Assembly: GCA_964441705.1 (NCBI GenBank)
Contig: CAYTWF010000053.1
Coordinates: 1 to 20,965, forward strand
Length of the DNA: 20,965 bases
Direction of reading: 5' to 3'
Origin: Eshraghiella sp964441705
Lineage (GTDB): Bacteria > Bacillota > Clostridia > Lachnospirales > Lachnospiraceae
The notes beneath the pieces are model-generated. The model made no database searches, had not been told where the DNA came from, and worked only from the letters and a program-made list of their open reading frames with translations. Shown piece after piece: positions 6,642-13,166 of this stretch; positions within the stretch are counted from its first letter, which is position 1; each line of letters starts with the position of its first letter. The position numbers and the translations under genes are program-made.

Positions 6642-7721
6642 CTACAGCTTCTTTACAGAAGTATATTCTGACGTATCAGGCATCTCATCAACATCCGGTG
6701 ATACCTTAATTGACTTGTCCTTAAGTCTGGCTATAACCTCATCATACTGCTCACGAGTGAAATTCTTGAATTCCCAGGAATCCTCAACTGTAGGAATCCC
6801 TACATAATCTCCCTCATCAAGACCAAGATTATCGGACTGTCCGCCAATTACCGACCACTCATTCTTAAAATATCTGTCCATTATCATCTCAACACTCTGA
6901 GCCAGTCCCTTAGTGGCCGATGTAAGAAAAGGATTATATTCATACCGTTCTCCTACCTCGTGCTGGTCTGTATCAACGCCAATAATATGTTGATTATATT
7001 TAAGAGCCGCCTCAACAACAGATGTATACATGCTTCCGCCGCAGGAGAAAATAACCTGTGTTCCGCTCATATACCAGTTTGCCGCCTGCTTGGCAACCTC
7101 CGAATCCCCGTAGAACTTACCTGTATAGCTGTATTTTATTCTAATCTGATGCTTAAGCATAGCTGCCGCTGCATCCGCACCCTGAATATATCCATAACCA
7201 TATCTTTGAACTGCCGGAACATCAATTCCTCCCAGAAAGCCCAGACGGTCATAGCCCTCCATAACAGCTGCATAGCCTGCAAGATAGCCTGCAACCTCCT
7301 CGTGATATGAACAGATATATGTATTATTAGCCGGTTTGCCTGCCATATCCGACATCGTGACATCCAATGCAGCAAATTTCACATTAGGATTCTCTGTCTG
7401 CAGGTCTGGAAGTATCTCTCCCCAGTAATTCCCTGACAAAAATACAAGGTCTGCACCATCAGCAACAGCCTGGTCTGCCGCCGCCTTTCTTGACTCATCG
7501 CTGTCCATCTCCGGAATATAAAATACTGAATCAGCCTTATTTTTATCTGCACAGCTCTTAACTGTCTCCCATATTGATTCATTAAAAGAATCATCATCAA
7601 TCTGCCCCATGTCTGTAACAAAGGCAATTTTATCATTGGCAGTATTCTTTCCACCATCTCTACAGCCTGACAGACATGCCAAAAGAGCCATTGCTATTAC
7701 AATGCTTATTATCCTTTTCAC
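6642..7721 (-). CDS. BMP/PnrA-family substrate-binding lipoprotein
   Basis: A 359-residue membrane lipoprotein of the Bmp (basic membrane protein) family, periplasmic-binding-fold proteins that often bind nucleosides for ABC transporters. The signal MKRIISIVIAMALLACLSGC ends in a lipobox with Cys20. Family features are IAFVTDMGQIDDDSFNES near the mature N-terminus, DLVFLSGNYWGE, KFAALDV, RLGFLGGIDVPAVQRYGYGY, VIFSCGGS and the ligand-site IIGVDTDQ. The GTG at 7719-7721 is preferred to the ATG 15 bases earlier because GGGAGG lies eight bases before it and the signal peptide then begins normally. No ABC ATPase or permease gene is adjacent, so it is an orphan binding protein or a sensor. Ligand unknown. 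Confidence 0.9.
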   Translation of the reverse strand: MKRIISIVIAMALLACLSGCRDGGKNTANDKIAFVTDMGQIDDDSFNESIWETVKSCADKNKADSVFYIPEMDSDESRKAAADQAVADGADLVFLSGNYWGEILPDLQTENPNVKFAALDVTMSDMAGKPANNTYICSYHEEVAGYLAGYAAVMEGYDRLGFLGGIDVPAVQRYGYGYIQGADAAAAMLKHQIRIKYSYTGKFYGDSEVAKQAANWYMSGTQVIFSCGGSMYTSVVEAALKYNQHIIGVDTDQHEVGERYEYNPFLTSATKGLAQSVEMIMDRYFKNEWSVIGGQSDNLGLDEGDYVGIPTVEDSWEFKNFTREQYDEVIARLKDKSIKVSPDVDEMPDTSEYTSVKKL

Positions 7722-7750
7722 AGTAATTCCTCCCATCTGCTAACAAATGA

Positions 7751-9667
7751 TTACTGATTATCATTAATGATATCCCATACAGAATCAAGCTCCATTCCAA
7801 GACTCCATCCTGCTACTCCGGCAATATCCCTTGCTCCAACCTCCTGCATTCTGGCTCTCATAGAATCATCATCCTCCAGCCATATGCTGTAATTCATGTT
7901 ATCAACCTTTCCATGAGCAACGTTCTGCTTAACAGTGTCATCCCATGTTACAGTAAGTCCAAGCTCTGCAGCTATATCAATACCTCCCTGCATTGAATAA
8001 CTCTTGGACAGGAGTACAACGTTACCATTCTCATCCGTATCCTCATACCATAGACGAGTATAAAAAGGAATGGCATTAATAAGCTTATCAGCCGGAACCT
8101 CAAGTAATGTCTGGTCCATTCCATCTGTTACAAAGTCTATAGATGCTACCGAGCCGGCCTCCCCGCCACCACTGTAGTGTTCATCATATCCCATTACAAT
8201 TACATAATCTGCACACTCTCCCTGTGCAGCTCTGTTATACTGTGCATTATAAGTCCTTGGCACATAGTTATCTATTGACAGAACCACCTTATTCTTACGG
8301 CACTGCACTGAAAGTTCTCTGATAAACTGTGCATACTCAGGTCCTGCATCCTTTGGTACCTTTTCAAAATCTATATTAATTCCATCATATCCATAGGTAA
8401 TTATTTCATTAACTATATTACTGATAAGCCTTCTTCTTGACTCTGTATTAGATAAAAGCTCTTTTTCATCCCAGCCGGCATTCTCATCTACAGAGGTAAA
8501 ATCGCTTATTAATGGCCATATTTCCATTCCCTGATCATGAATATATGATATATAATCCCAATCAGCAAAGGAATTAATTGCACCAGTTGCGTCAACGACC
8601 TGATACCAGGTTGGCGAAACAGTTGTTATCCCTGAGGTATCCATAAGAAGACTCTCAATCTTACTATTGTCTGTAAGTGAATATACTGCATGCCATACCA
8701 TATTAATCTTGTAATCTTTATGTATGGATGTATACTCCGGTGCTGTATAACCCGACTGACTTTTAATCACCGCTCCCGTTCTGGACGCATTCTTATTCTT
8801 TACATAACCATATTTTCCATCCTCAGATACTACCTTCATCCAGCCCTTATAATCCTCACTGTCCGCAGCCATCCATTTAACGGCAATATCCTTACTGTTC
8901 CATATAATATCACTCTTAATTGAGCTATCCTCTCTTACATCGGCCTTATCGGATAATTCAACACTCTCCATTCCTACACCATCCATTACAATTGAAAGCC
9001 TGAATGGGTCATTATATTCTGTATATGTAAAGCCAGCTTTATCTGCAACAAAATCAATTGCCATATACAGCTGGTCTCTGTAAATTGCAATTGTGTAATC
9101 CTCCTTAAAGGATTCTCCCTCTGAGCTATAGGTATCCGAATCAACAGGTATTTCATATATATGGTCTGCGGTTGTATACAGCACACAGGAATTAGCCTCA
9201 TCATAATAAAATTTGTCAGTGAGCGTCTCTGCAATATAGCTGTTAGCAACATAATATGTATTATTATATACAAATGCTGCTGCATCAGTCTGTTCCATAT
9301 TCATAAGAACCCTGACATCGTATGAATTATGTTCTATTCCAAAATATTCATACATATCCACATGAATTTTGGAAGGAGTATTAACAGCCACTATTATTCC
9401 CACTGCTGCAATAACAACAGCCGCTGCCGCAGTTATAAGGAATATAAGCCTGTGACGTCTGGAATTGGCAACCCTTCTTGTCACTTCATCTATCTCCTCA
9501 GAATATTCATCCTCTATATCATTATCTGAGGCTGCCGTACTGTCATCCTCATAATTAACATCTATTTCCTCAATATCGCCTTCAAATATATCATCTGGCT
9601 CATCATCAAATACATAATCATCTGTATCTTCATTATTGGTATATTTTCTATCGTTCTTCAAGGTCAT
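7751..9667 (-). CDS. Membrane-anchored GH18-family protein with SH3-like domain
   Basis: 638 residues. Order: a very acidic N-terminal region (1-62), a basic stretch and one membrane helix (about 74-95), an extracellular segment resembling a copper-amine-oxidase N-terminal-like domain (about 105-230), an SH3-like segment (about 236-297, ending GKYGYVKNKN), then a GH18 TIM barrel (about 320-635). The catalytic motif DGINIDFE (428-435) is intact, with Glu435 as proton donor. The layout resembles spore-cortex or peptidoglycan N-acetylglucosaminidases (YaaH/SleL, YdhD) more than secreted chitinases. The helix lies after 70 acidic residues, so these should be cytoplasmic. ATG at 9665-9667 after AAAGGAG. 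It leads the operon with the lipoprotein and amidase; activity is inferred. Confidence 0.9.
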   Translation of the reverse strand: MTLKNDRKYTNNEDTDDYVFDDEPDDIFEGDIEEIDVNYEDDSTAASDNDIEDEYSEEIDEVTRRVANSRRHRLIFLITAAAAVVIAAVGIIVAVNTPSKIHVDMYEYFGIEHNSYDVRVLMNMEQTDAAAFVYNNTYYVANSYIAETLTDKFYYDEANSCVLYTTADHIYEIPVDSDTYSSEGESFKEDYTIAIYRDQLYMAIDFVADKAGFTYTEYNDPFRLSIVMDGVGMESVELSDKADVREDSSIKSDIIWNSKDIAVKWMAADSEDYKGWMKVVSEDGKYGYVKNKNASRTGAVIKSQSGYTAPEYTSIHKDYKINMVWHAVYSLTDNSKIESLLMDTSGITTVSPTWYQVVDATGAINSFADWDYISYIHDQGMEIWPLISDFTSVDENAGWDEKELLSNTESRRRLISNIVNEIITYGYDGINIDFEKVPKDAGPEYAQFIRELSVQCRKNKVVLSIDNYVPRTYNAQYNRAAQGECADYVIVMGYDEHYSGGGEAGSVASIDFVTDGMDQTLLEVPADKLINAIPFYTRLWYEDTDENGNVVLLSKSYSMQGGIDIAAELGLTVTWDDTVKQNVAHGKVDNMNYSIWLEDDDSMRARMQEVGARDIAGVAGWSLGMELDSVWDIINDNQ

Positions 9668-9702
9668 GACTCCTTTTCAAGCTGTTTATTGGATTCATGT
9701 TG

Positions 9703-9711
9703 ATTATAACA
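9703..9711 (-). promoter_or_regulatory. Possible extended -10 promoter of the GH18 operon
   Basis: On the minus strand TGTTATAAT reads as an extended -10 element (TGn plus TATAAT), about 36 bases before the GH18 start codon. No convincing -35 box is seen at the right distance, which is usual for extended -10 promoters. Confidence 0.4.
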
Positions 9712-9750
9712 TCATATTTCATAATATACTATTATAAATTTATTAAAGTA

Positions 9751-9781
9751 GACCGGTAGCATCTATACGATACTACCGGTC
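9751..9781 (-). terminator. Hairpin terminator after the kinase operon
   Basis: GACCGGTAG (9751-9759) pairs perfectly with CTACCGGTC (9773-9781). Inside the loop ATC and GAT can extend the stem after one mismatch. On the minus strand it is followed by the moderately T-rich tactttaataaattt. It lies 21 bases beyond the stop of the 72-residue gene and before the GH18 promoter, so it separates the two operons. Confidence 0.65.
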
Positions 9782-9802
9782 AGTGCACAGGGGATTATGT
9801 GC

Positions 9803-10021
9803 TTACTTTAATTTAATTTTTTCAAAGCTTATTCCTACTACCTTGCCGCCTTTAAATTCATAGCTGCGCATATAGGTGCAGCCATTTTCTGCCAGCAGCA
9901 GATTCACCAGGCTGTCTCCCGGCTCAACATTATAGCCATTAAGGGACAGCCTGACACCATTTTGAGTCAGCTCTGTCAGTTCTTTCTTCAAGGTAGTGCC
10001 ATTGTATACTGTTCTCTCCAT
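9803..10021 (-). CDS. Small protein of unknown function (72 residues)
   Basis: I do not recognise this protein. With the ATG at 10019-10021 it has 72 residues; GGAGGGG seven bases upstream makes this start much better than an ATG at 10090, which has no ribosome binding site. It begins MERTVYNGTTLKKELTELTQ, has a central hydrophobic VNLLLAENG, and ends with beta-prone, basic KGGKVVGISFEKIKLK. No signal peptide, membrane helix or Cys pairs are evident; a small cytoplasmic alpha/beta fold is likely. It lies 118 bases after the ParA-like gene, before a terminator, so it is probably read with the kinase operon but may also have its own promoter. A partner or substrate of the kinase module is a guess. 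Confidence 0.7.
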   Translation of the reverse strand: MERTVYNGTTLKKELTELTQNGVRLSLNGYNVEPGDSLVNLLLAENGCTYMRSYEFKGGKVVGISFEKIKLK

Positions 10022-10088
10022 AACAGTTCCCCTCCGTACATTCATCAGTTTTAAGAGGTCATGATTGTGATATATTGACTTTAGTTCC

Positions 10089-10116
10089 ATTATCTGACTG
10101 ACTTGAAGGGAGTAAA
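10089..10116 (-). promoter_or_regulatory. Weak possible promoter for the 72-residue gene
   Basis: On the minus strand TTTACT (10111-10116) and GATAAT (10089-10094) are 16 bases apart, giving a leader of about 60 bases before the ATG at 10021. Both boxes are imperfect and the region is AT-rich, so this is tentative. Confidence 0.3.
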
Positions 10117-10139
10117 TACAGTAATAATAATTGAAGTGG

Positions 10140-10736
10140 CTATAGTCTGCCTGTCAGTCTGTGTAAAAAATCGAGACTTTCTTCATGAAGAGAAAAAGGG
10201 TCAGTTTCACAGGGTATAAGTGATACATTGATTTTAAACTGTTTTTTGAGATATCCTACCGCTTCTGCCGGCCCCGATGATGCAAGGTATTCCCAGCCCT
10301 TTGCCACACCATCCTTTTCTCTTTGAACCATGAAACCCACATAGTCTCCCAGCTTCCACAGAGAAAGGCTTCCTACAACTATCTTCATATTGCACATGAG
10401 GAACTGATTTCTGGCAGACTCATAATCGCATCCAAAGTCAATAATAACAAAATCGTGTCCGGCCGAAAGAACCTGTGACAGCTGCTCAATATCCGAGGGT
10501 CTGATTGAAATCATTTTAATTAATTTATTATTCTTAGGAAAAAGATTGTTCAGTATAATTCCAGCCTGCCGTAGACTATCGCTGTCATTAAGCTCTGCAA
10601 CAATGCCCTTCTGCCCATACACTACCGATAAAAACACCGCCAGCATAATCGCAAGATGTGTGGTTCCTACGCCATGGGAGATGCCTATTATCCCTATTGT
10701 CATTGTATTATGACCTGTAATATTCTTACATTTCAA
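10140..10736 (-). CDS. ParA/MinD-like protein with lysine-less P-loop
   Basis: 198 residues with the outline of a ParA/MinD/TadZ ATPase: first strand and loop IGIIGISHGVGTTHLA (about 14-29), a second strand IVAELND (45-51), a Walker-B-like FVIIDFGCD (96-104), strand MKIVVGSLS (117-125) and a late INVSLIPCETDPF strand-loop (169-181). Aligned with KGGVGKTTLA the loop reads SHGVGTTHLA, so both Walker lysines are missing and ATP hydrolysis is doubtful. No membrane helix. The start is TTG at 10734-10736, overlapping the kinase stop (TTGA), so translation is coupled; an ATG at 10701-10703 just before the first strand is an alternative. The same GTTHxA loop occurs in the kinase C-terminus. Role unknown. 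Confidence 0.75.
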   Translation of the reverse strand: MKCKNITGHNTMTIGIIGISHGVGTTHLAIMLAVFLSVVYGQKGIVAELNDSDSLRQAGIILNNLFPKNNKLIKMISIRPSDIEQLSQVLSAGHDFVIIDFGCDYESARNQFLMCNMKIVVGSLSLWKLGDYVGFMVQREKDGVAKGWEYLASSGPAEAVGYLKKQFKINVSLIPCETDPFSLHEESLDFLHRLTGRL

Positions 10737-12058
10737 TGCCTGTTCAGTCCTTTTACATGTATTGTGTGAAGGTCCTTAATATATGGCACCCTTACAGGAG
10801 CCGGTATGTCATATCTGCGAACCATTCTTGTATATTGTGCTGCATCAGTATAATTAATCAGCAGTCTCAGCCTGTCTCTTATGTCCTTAGAATTACTGGT
10901 AAGCTGTTGTAATATACTGATAAAATATGGATTATGAAGATTATCGTCCATGCGGTATACTGCCCCGTCCATTACAAGACATATAATATCGCATTCCAGA
11001 ATACTGCTGATATTTTCCTCAGACAGCACTCCGTAATCAGCAACTGTTACCTGATATTTACTCAGGTCCATAAGCACACAGTTGTGATAATTCGGCATAA
11101 TGTCAAGACCCTTAATCCTGAATATGCCTTTGCTGAAAATAATATGTTCTGATGTTCTGATTATCCGTGTAAAATCGGCATTGGTATTATTCTCAGTTAA
11201 AACTGTCTTCATACCACAGTTGGTATATGCATATGCTGTCATAAAAGCACAGTGTGTTGTTCCACAATGTGATTCAAGTCCTGCAAATGCAATTCTACGG
11301 GATATGTGCTGCACAGACCTGCGTCTGTTGACCAGCTGCAGACGGTTCATAAGCTCTTCTACCGAACCAATCCGCTGTTTCCTTGAATGAGCCAGGCAGT
11401 CCTTAATTATACAGCCAAGCTGCTGTGGGCGTACCGCATCAGCTGCATTAACGTCTCTGCTGCCCGTGACCAGCATAAGAATAACCACTCCAAGTGCATA
11501 TATATCACTTGAGACACTAACCGTCCCCGGTTCGTACTGCTCTGGAGCAGCATAGCCTCTTGTTCCGGTCAGGTTGGAATTATCCTTGTCCGCTGTGCCT
11601 GCATTGCCATAATCAAGAAGCTTAATCCTGTCTCCGTTAATAATAATGTTCTCAGGCTTAATATCCTGATGAACCACCCTATTATCATGGAGATACTCTA
11701 CCACATCGCATATGGACAGAGCGATTTCAACAGCCTTTCTTGTGGAAATGCTTTTCTTATTGGAAATAAATGATGTTAACGGCACCCCTTGTGCATATTC
11801 TTCAATAATGCATACGCAGTCTTCAGTCTCTTCTATGTCGTAGATTATTGGAATTGCAGGATGTCTGAGATTCTTAAGAATGTCAGCCTCATGTATAGCA
11901 CTGCTATATGAATCCTGACATCGTTCGATGCACTTAAGTGCTCGATAAACTTGTAGATTAACATGCTCTGTGAGATATACCCTACCAAAAGCTCCTTGAC
12001 CAAGCAGCTTCAATACCCTGTACTTCCCACAAATTACATCACCTGTACATATATCCAT
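10733..12058 (-). CDS. Hanks-type Ser/Thr protein kinase fused to a ParA-like pseudo-ATPase domain
   Basis: 441 residues from the ATG at 12056-12058. Residues 12-245 are a complete eukaryotic-type kinase: glycine loop GQGAFGRVYL (20-29), ATP-binding Lys42 (RALK), Glu57 of helix C, catalytic HQDIKPEN (Asp132, Asn137), metal-binding DYG (149-151, in place of DFG) and GYAAPEQY (168-175). It should be active. There is no membrane helix and no PASTA or FHA domain. Residues 253-435 resemble a ParA/MinD/TadZ fold: IAFAGLESHCGTTHCAFM (256-273), NCVLMDL (326-332), DIICLVMDG (357-365) and LRLLINYTD (397-405), without the Walker lysine. Start: an ATG at 12079 sits one base after AGGAGG, too close; a longer TTG start at 12148 would precede the promoter. 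First gene of its operon. Confidence 0.9.
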   Translation of the reverse strand: MDICTGDVICGKYRVLKLLGQGAFGRVYLTEHVNLQVYRALKCIERCQDSYSSAIHEADILKNLRHPAIPIIYDIEETEDCVCIIEEYAQGVPLTSFISNKKSISTRKAVEIALSICDVVEYLHDNRVVHQDIKPENIIINGDRIKLLDYGNAGTADKDNSNLTGTRGYAAPEQYEPGTVSVSSDIYALGVVILMLVTGSRDVNAADAVRPQQLGCIIKDCLAHSRKQRIGSVEELMNRLQLVNRRRSVQHISRRIAFAGLESHCGTTHCAFMTAYAYTNCGMKTVLTENNTNADFTRIIRTSEHIIFSKGIFRIKGLDIMPNYHNCVLMDLSKYQVTVADYGVLSEENISSILECDIICLVMDGAVYRMDDNLHNPYFISILQQLTSNSKDIRDRLRLLINYTDAAQYTRMVRRYDIPAPVRVPYIKDLHTIHVKGLNRH

Positions 12059-12105
12059 CTCGTCACCGGTGAAGTCCATGCCTCCTGTAAATACCCCGTA
12101 GGTGA

Positions 12106-12134
12106 ATATTACAAAATAATGTCGTTTTTTGCAA
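12106..12134 (-). promoter_or_regulatory. Promoter of the kinase operon
   Basis: On the minus strand TTGCAA (12129-12134) and TAATAT (12106-12111) are 17 bases apart. Transcription would start near 12099, leaving a leader of about 20 to 40 bases depending on the start codon. The -35 box is part of a tandem repeat (12124-12148). Confidence 0.5.
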
Positions 12135-12148
12135 CCCCGTTTTTGCAA
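12124..12148. repeat. Short tandem repeat over the kinase -35 region
   Basis: GTTTTTTGCAA (12124-12134) and GTTTTTGCAA (12139-12148) are direct copies set about 15 bases apart by CCCC. The first copy contains the -35 box of the kinase promoter. Could be a paired regulator site; simple AT-rich composition is the alternative. Confidence 0.45.
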
Positions 12149-12197
12149 ATTTTATGAAAATTTTACAATTAGTACCAAACTTTTTATTTTCTCAATA

Positions 12198-12227
12198 TTT
12201 ACATTAGTAAATACTTTGCTGTATACT
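12198..12227 (+). promoter_or_regulatory. Promoter of mecA
   Basis: TTTACA (12198-12203) and TATACT (12222-12227) are 18 bases apart. The predicted start near 12234 gives a leader of about 50 bases before the ATG at 12285. The -35 box is one arm of the dyad TTTACATTAGTAAA (12198-12211). Confidence 0.5.
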
Positions 12228-12284
12228 AATACTATAAATGCAGACACAATTTGCTTTATAGTAACTAAGATGGGATGTGATAAC

Positions 12285-13094
12285 ATGAAAATTGAAAAAA
12301 TCAGTGATACCCAGATACGTTGCACGCTTAATAAGGCAGACCTGCAGTCCCGTGAGCTCAAGATCAGCGAGCTTGCTTACGGAACAGAGAAGGCCAAAGA
12401 TTTATTTCATGATATGATAGCACAGGCTTCTGACCAGTTTGGTTTTGAAGCTGACGAGGTTCCACTCATGATTGAAGCCATTCCTGTGTCTTTGGATTGT
12501 ATAGTCCTTATAATAACCAAGGTTGATGACCCTGAGGAGCTTGATACAAGATTTTCAAGATTCTCCCCTTCAGATGATGATACAGACGAGTCAGATGATA
12601 ATATAATTTCAACTGATGATGATGATTTTCTCGGACTTGATGAGATATTCAAGCCCACAGCCGAGAAAGCAGAACCGGATATTCTCGATGGTGCCAAGGA
12701 GGTCTCTGACAAGAAGGATAATTTCGTTCCCATATCAGAGACAATTGCTTCTGTCAACGAAACGACACCAGAGGAACCAGAACCCGATAAGGAACCGGAG
12801 CCTGTTTCACGACTTTTTTCTTTTGTAAGTTGGGACGAAGCAGCTACTGGCGCACGTAATGTAATCGAAACCTTTGACGGAAGCAGCCGTCTTTATAAGG
12901 ACGCCGCCAAAAGCCGATATCTACTGTACCTTACTGGCTACAAGAACGAAGGCAGCCAATTCATCAAGGCGTGCAACGAACTGTCAGAATATGGTAAGAA
13001 AGAGAAATTTACCTATTCCACACTTGCGTATCTTAATGAACATTGTGAACCAATTATCAAAGATAATGCTATACGAATTTTATGTGAATATTAA
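12285..13094 (+). CDS. mecA: MecA-type ClpC adaptor protein
   Basis: Adaptor that brings substrates to the ClpC unfoldase and promotes its assembly. 269 residues. The N-terminal substrate-binding domain (1-90) starts with the typical MKIEKISDTQIRCTLNKADL and has FHDMIAQASDQFGFE. A long linker (95-175) is strongly acidic, with runs of Asp and a Glu/Pro-rich part. The C-terminal ClpC-binding domain (176-269) has FSFVSWDEAATGAR and SRYLLYLTGY, ending in a short acidic tail. ATG at 12285 is preceded by GGATGTGAT, a near match to the ribosome binding site; longer in-frame starts would precede the promoter. Single-gene unit, divergent from the kinase and followed by a terminator. Which substrates it delivers here cannot be read from the sequence. 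Confidence 0.93.
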   Translation: MKIEKISDTQIRCTLNKADLQSRELKISELAYGTEKAKDLFHDMIAQASDQFGFEADEVPLMIEAIPVSLDCIVLIITKVDDPEELDTRFSRFSPSDDDTDESDDNIISTDDDDFLGLDEIFKPTAEKAEPDILDGAKEVSDKKDNFVPISETIASVNETTPEEPEPDKEPEPVSRLFSFVSWDEAATGARNVIETFDGSSRLYKDAAKSRYLLYLTGYKNEGSQFIKACNELSEYGKKEKFTYSTLAYLNEHCEPIIKDNAIRILCEY

Positions 13095-13125
13095 ACGGTG
13101 CCAGCCACACCTGATTTTTCAAAGC

Positions 13126-13156
13126 AAAAGCAGCCTCATACGAGACTGCTTTTTTG
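13126..13156 (+). terminator. Rho-independent terminator of mecA, probably bidirectional
   Basis: AAAAGCAG (13126-13133) pairs with CTGCTTTT (13146-13153); after one C/A mismatch CTC pairs with GAG around a four-base ATAC loop, and the plus strand continues in T residues. On the minus strand the stem is followed by TTTTGCTTTG, so it can also end the histidine-kinase operon, whose stop lies just 11 bases away. Confidence 0.85.
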
Positions 13157-13166
13157 CTGCATTTAA

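Noticed and set aside
12059..12148. Longer kinase N-terminus from a TTG at 12148
   Set aside because: It covers the -35 and -10 boxes of the kinase promoter and adds residues unlike kinase N-termini. The ATG at 12079 remains possible, but its AGGAGG is only one base away.
12129..12284. Longer N-terminus for mecA
   Set aside because: It would begin upstream of the predicted promoter, and MecA proteins start at the MKIEKI segment, which has its own ribosome binding site.
13095..13120. GGTGCCAGCCACACC after mecA as a second hairpin
   Set aside because: Only four bases pair and no T run follows; the real terminator lies at 13126-13156.
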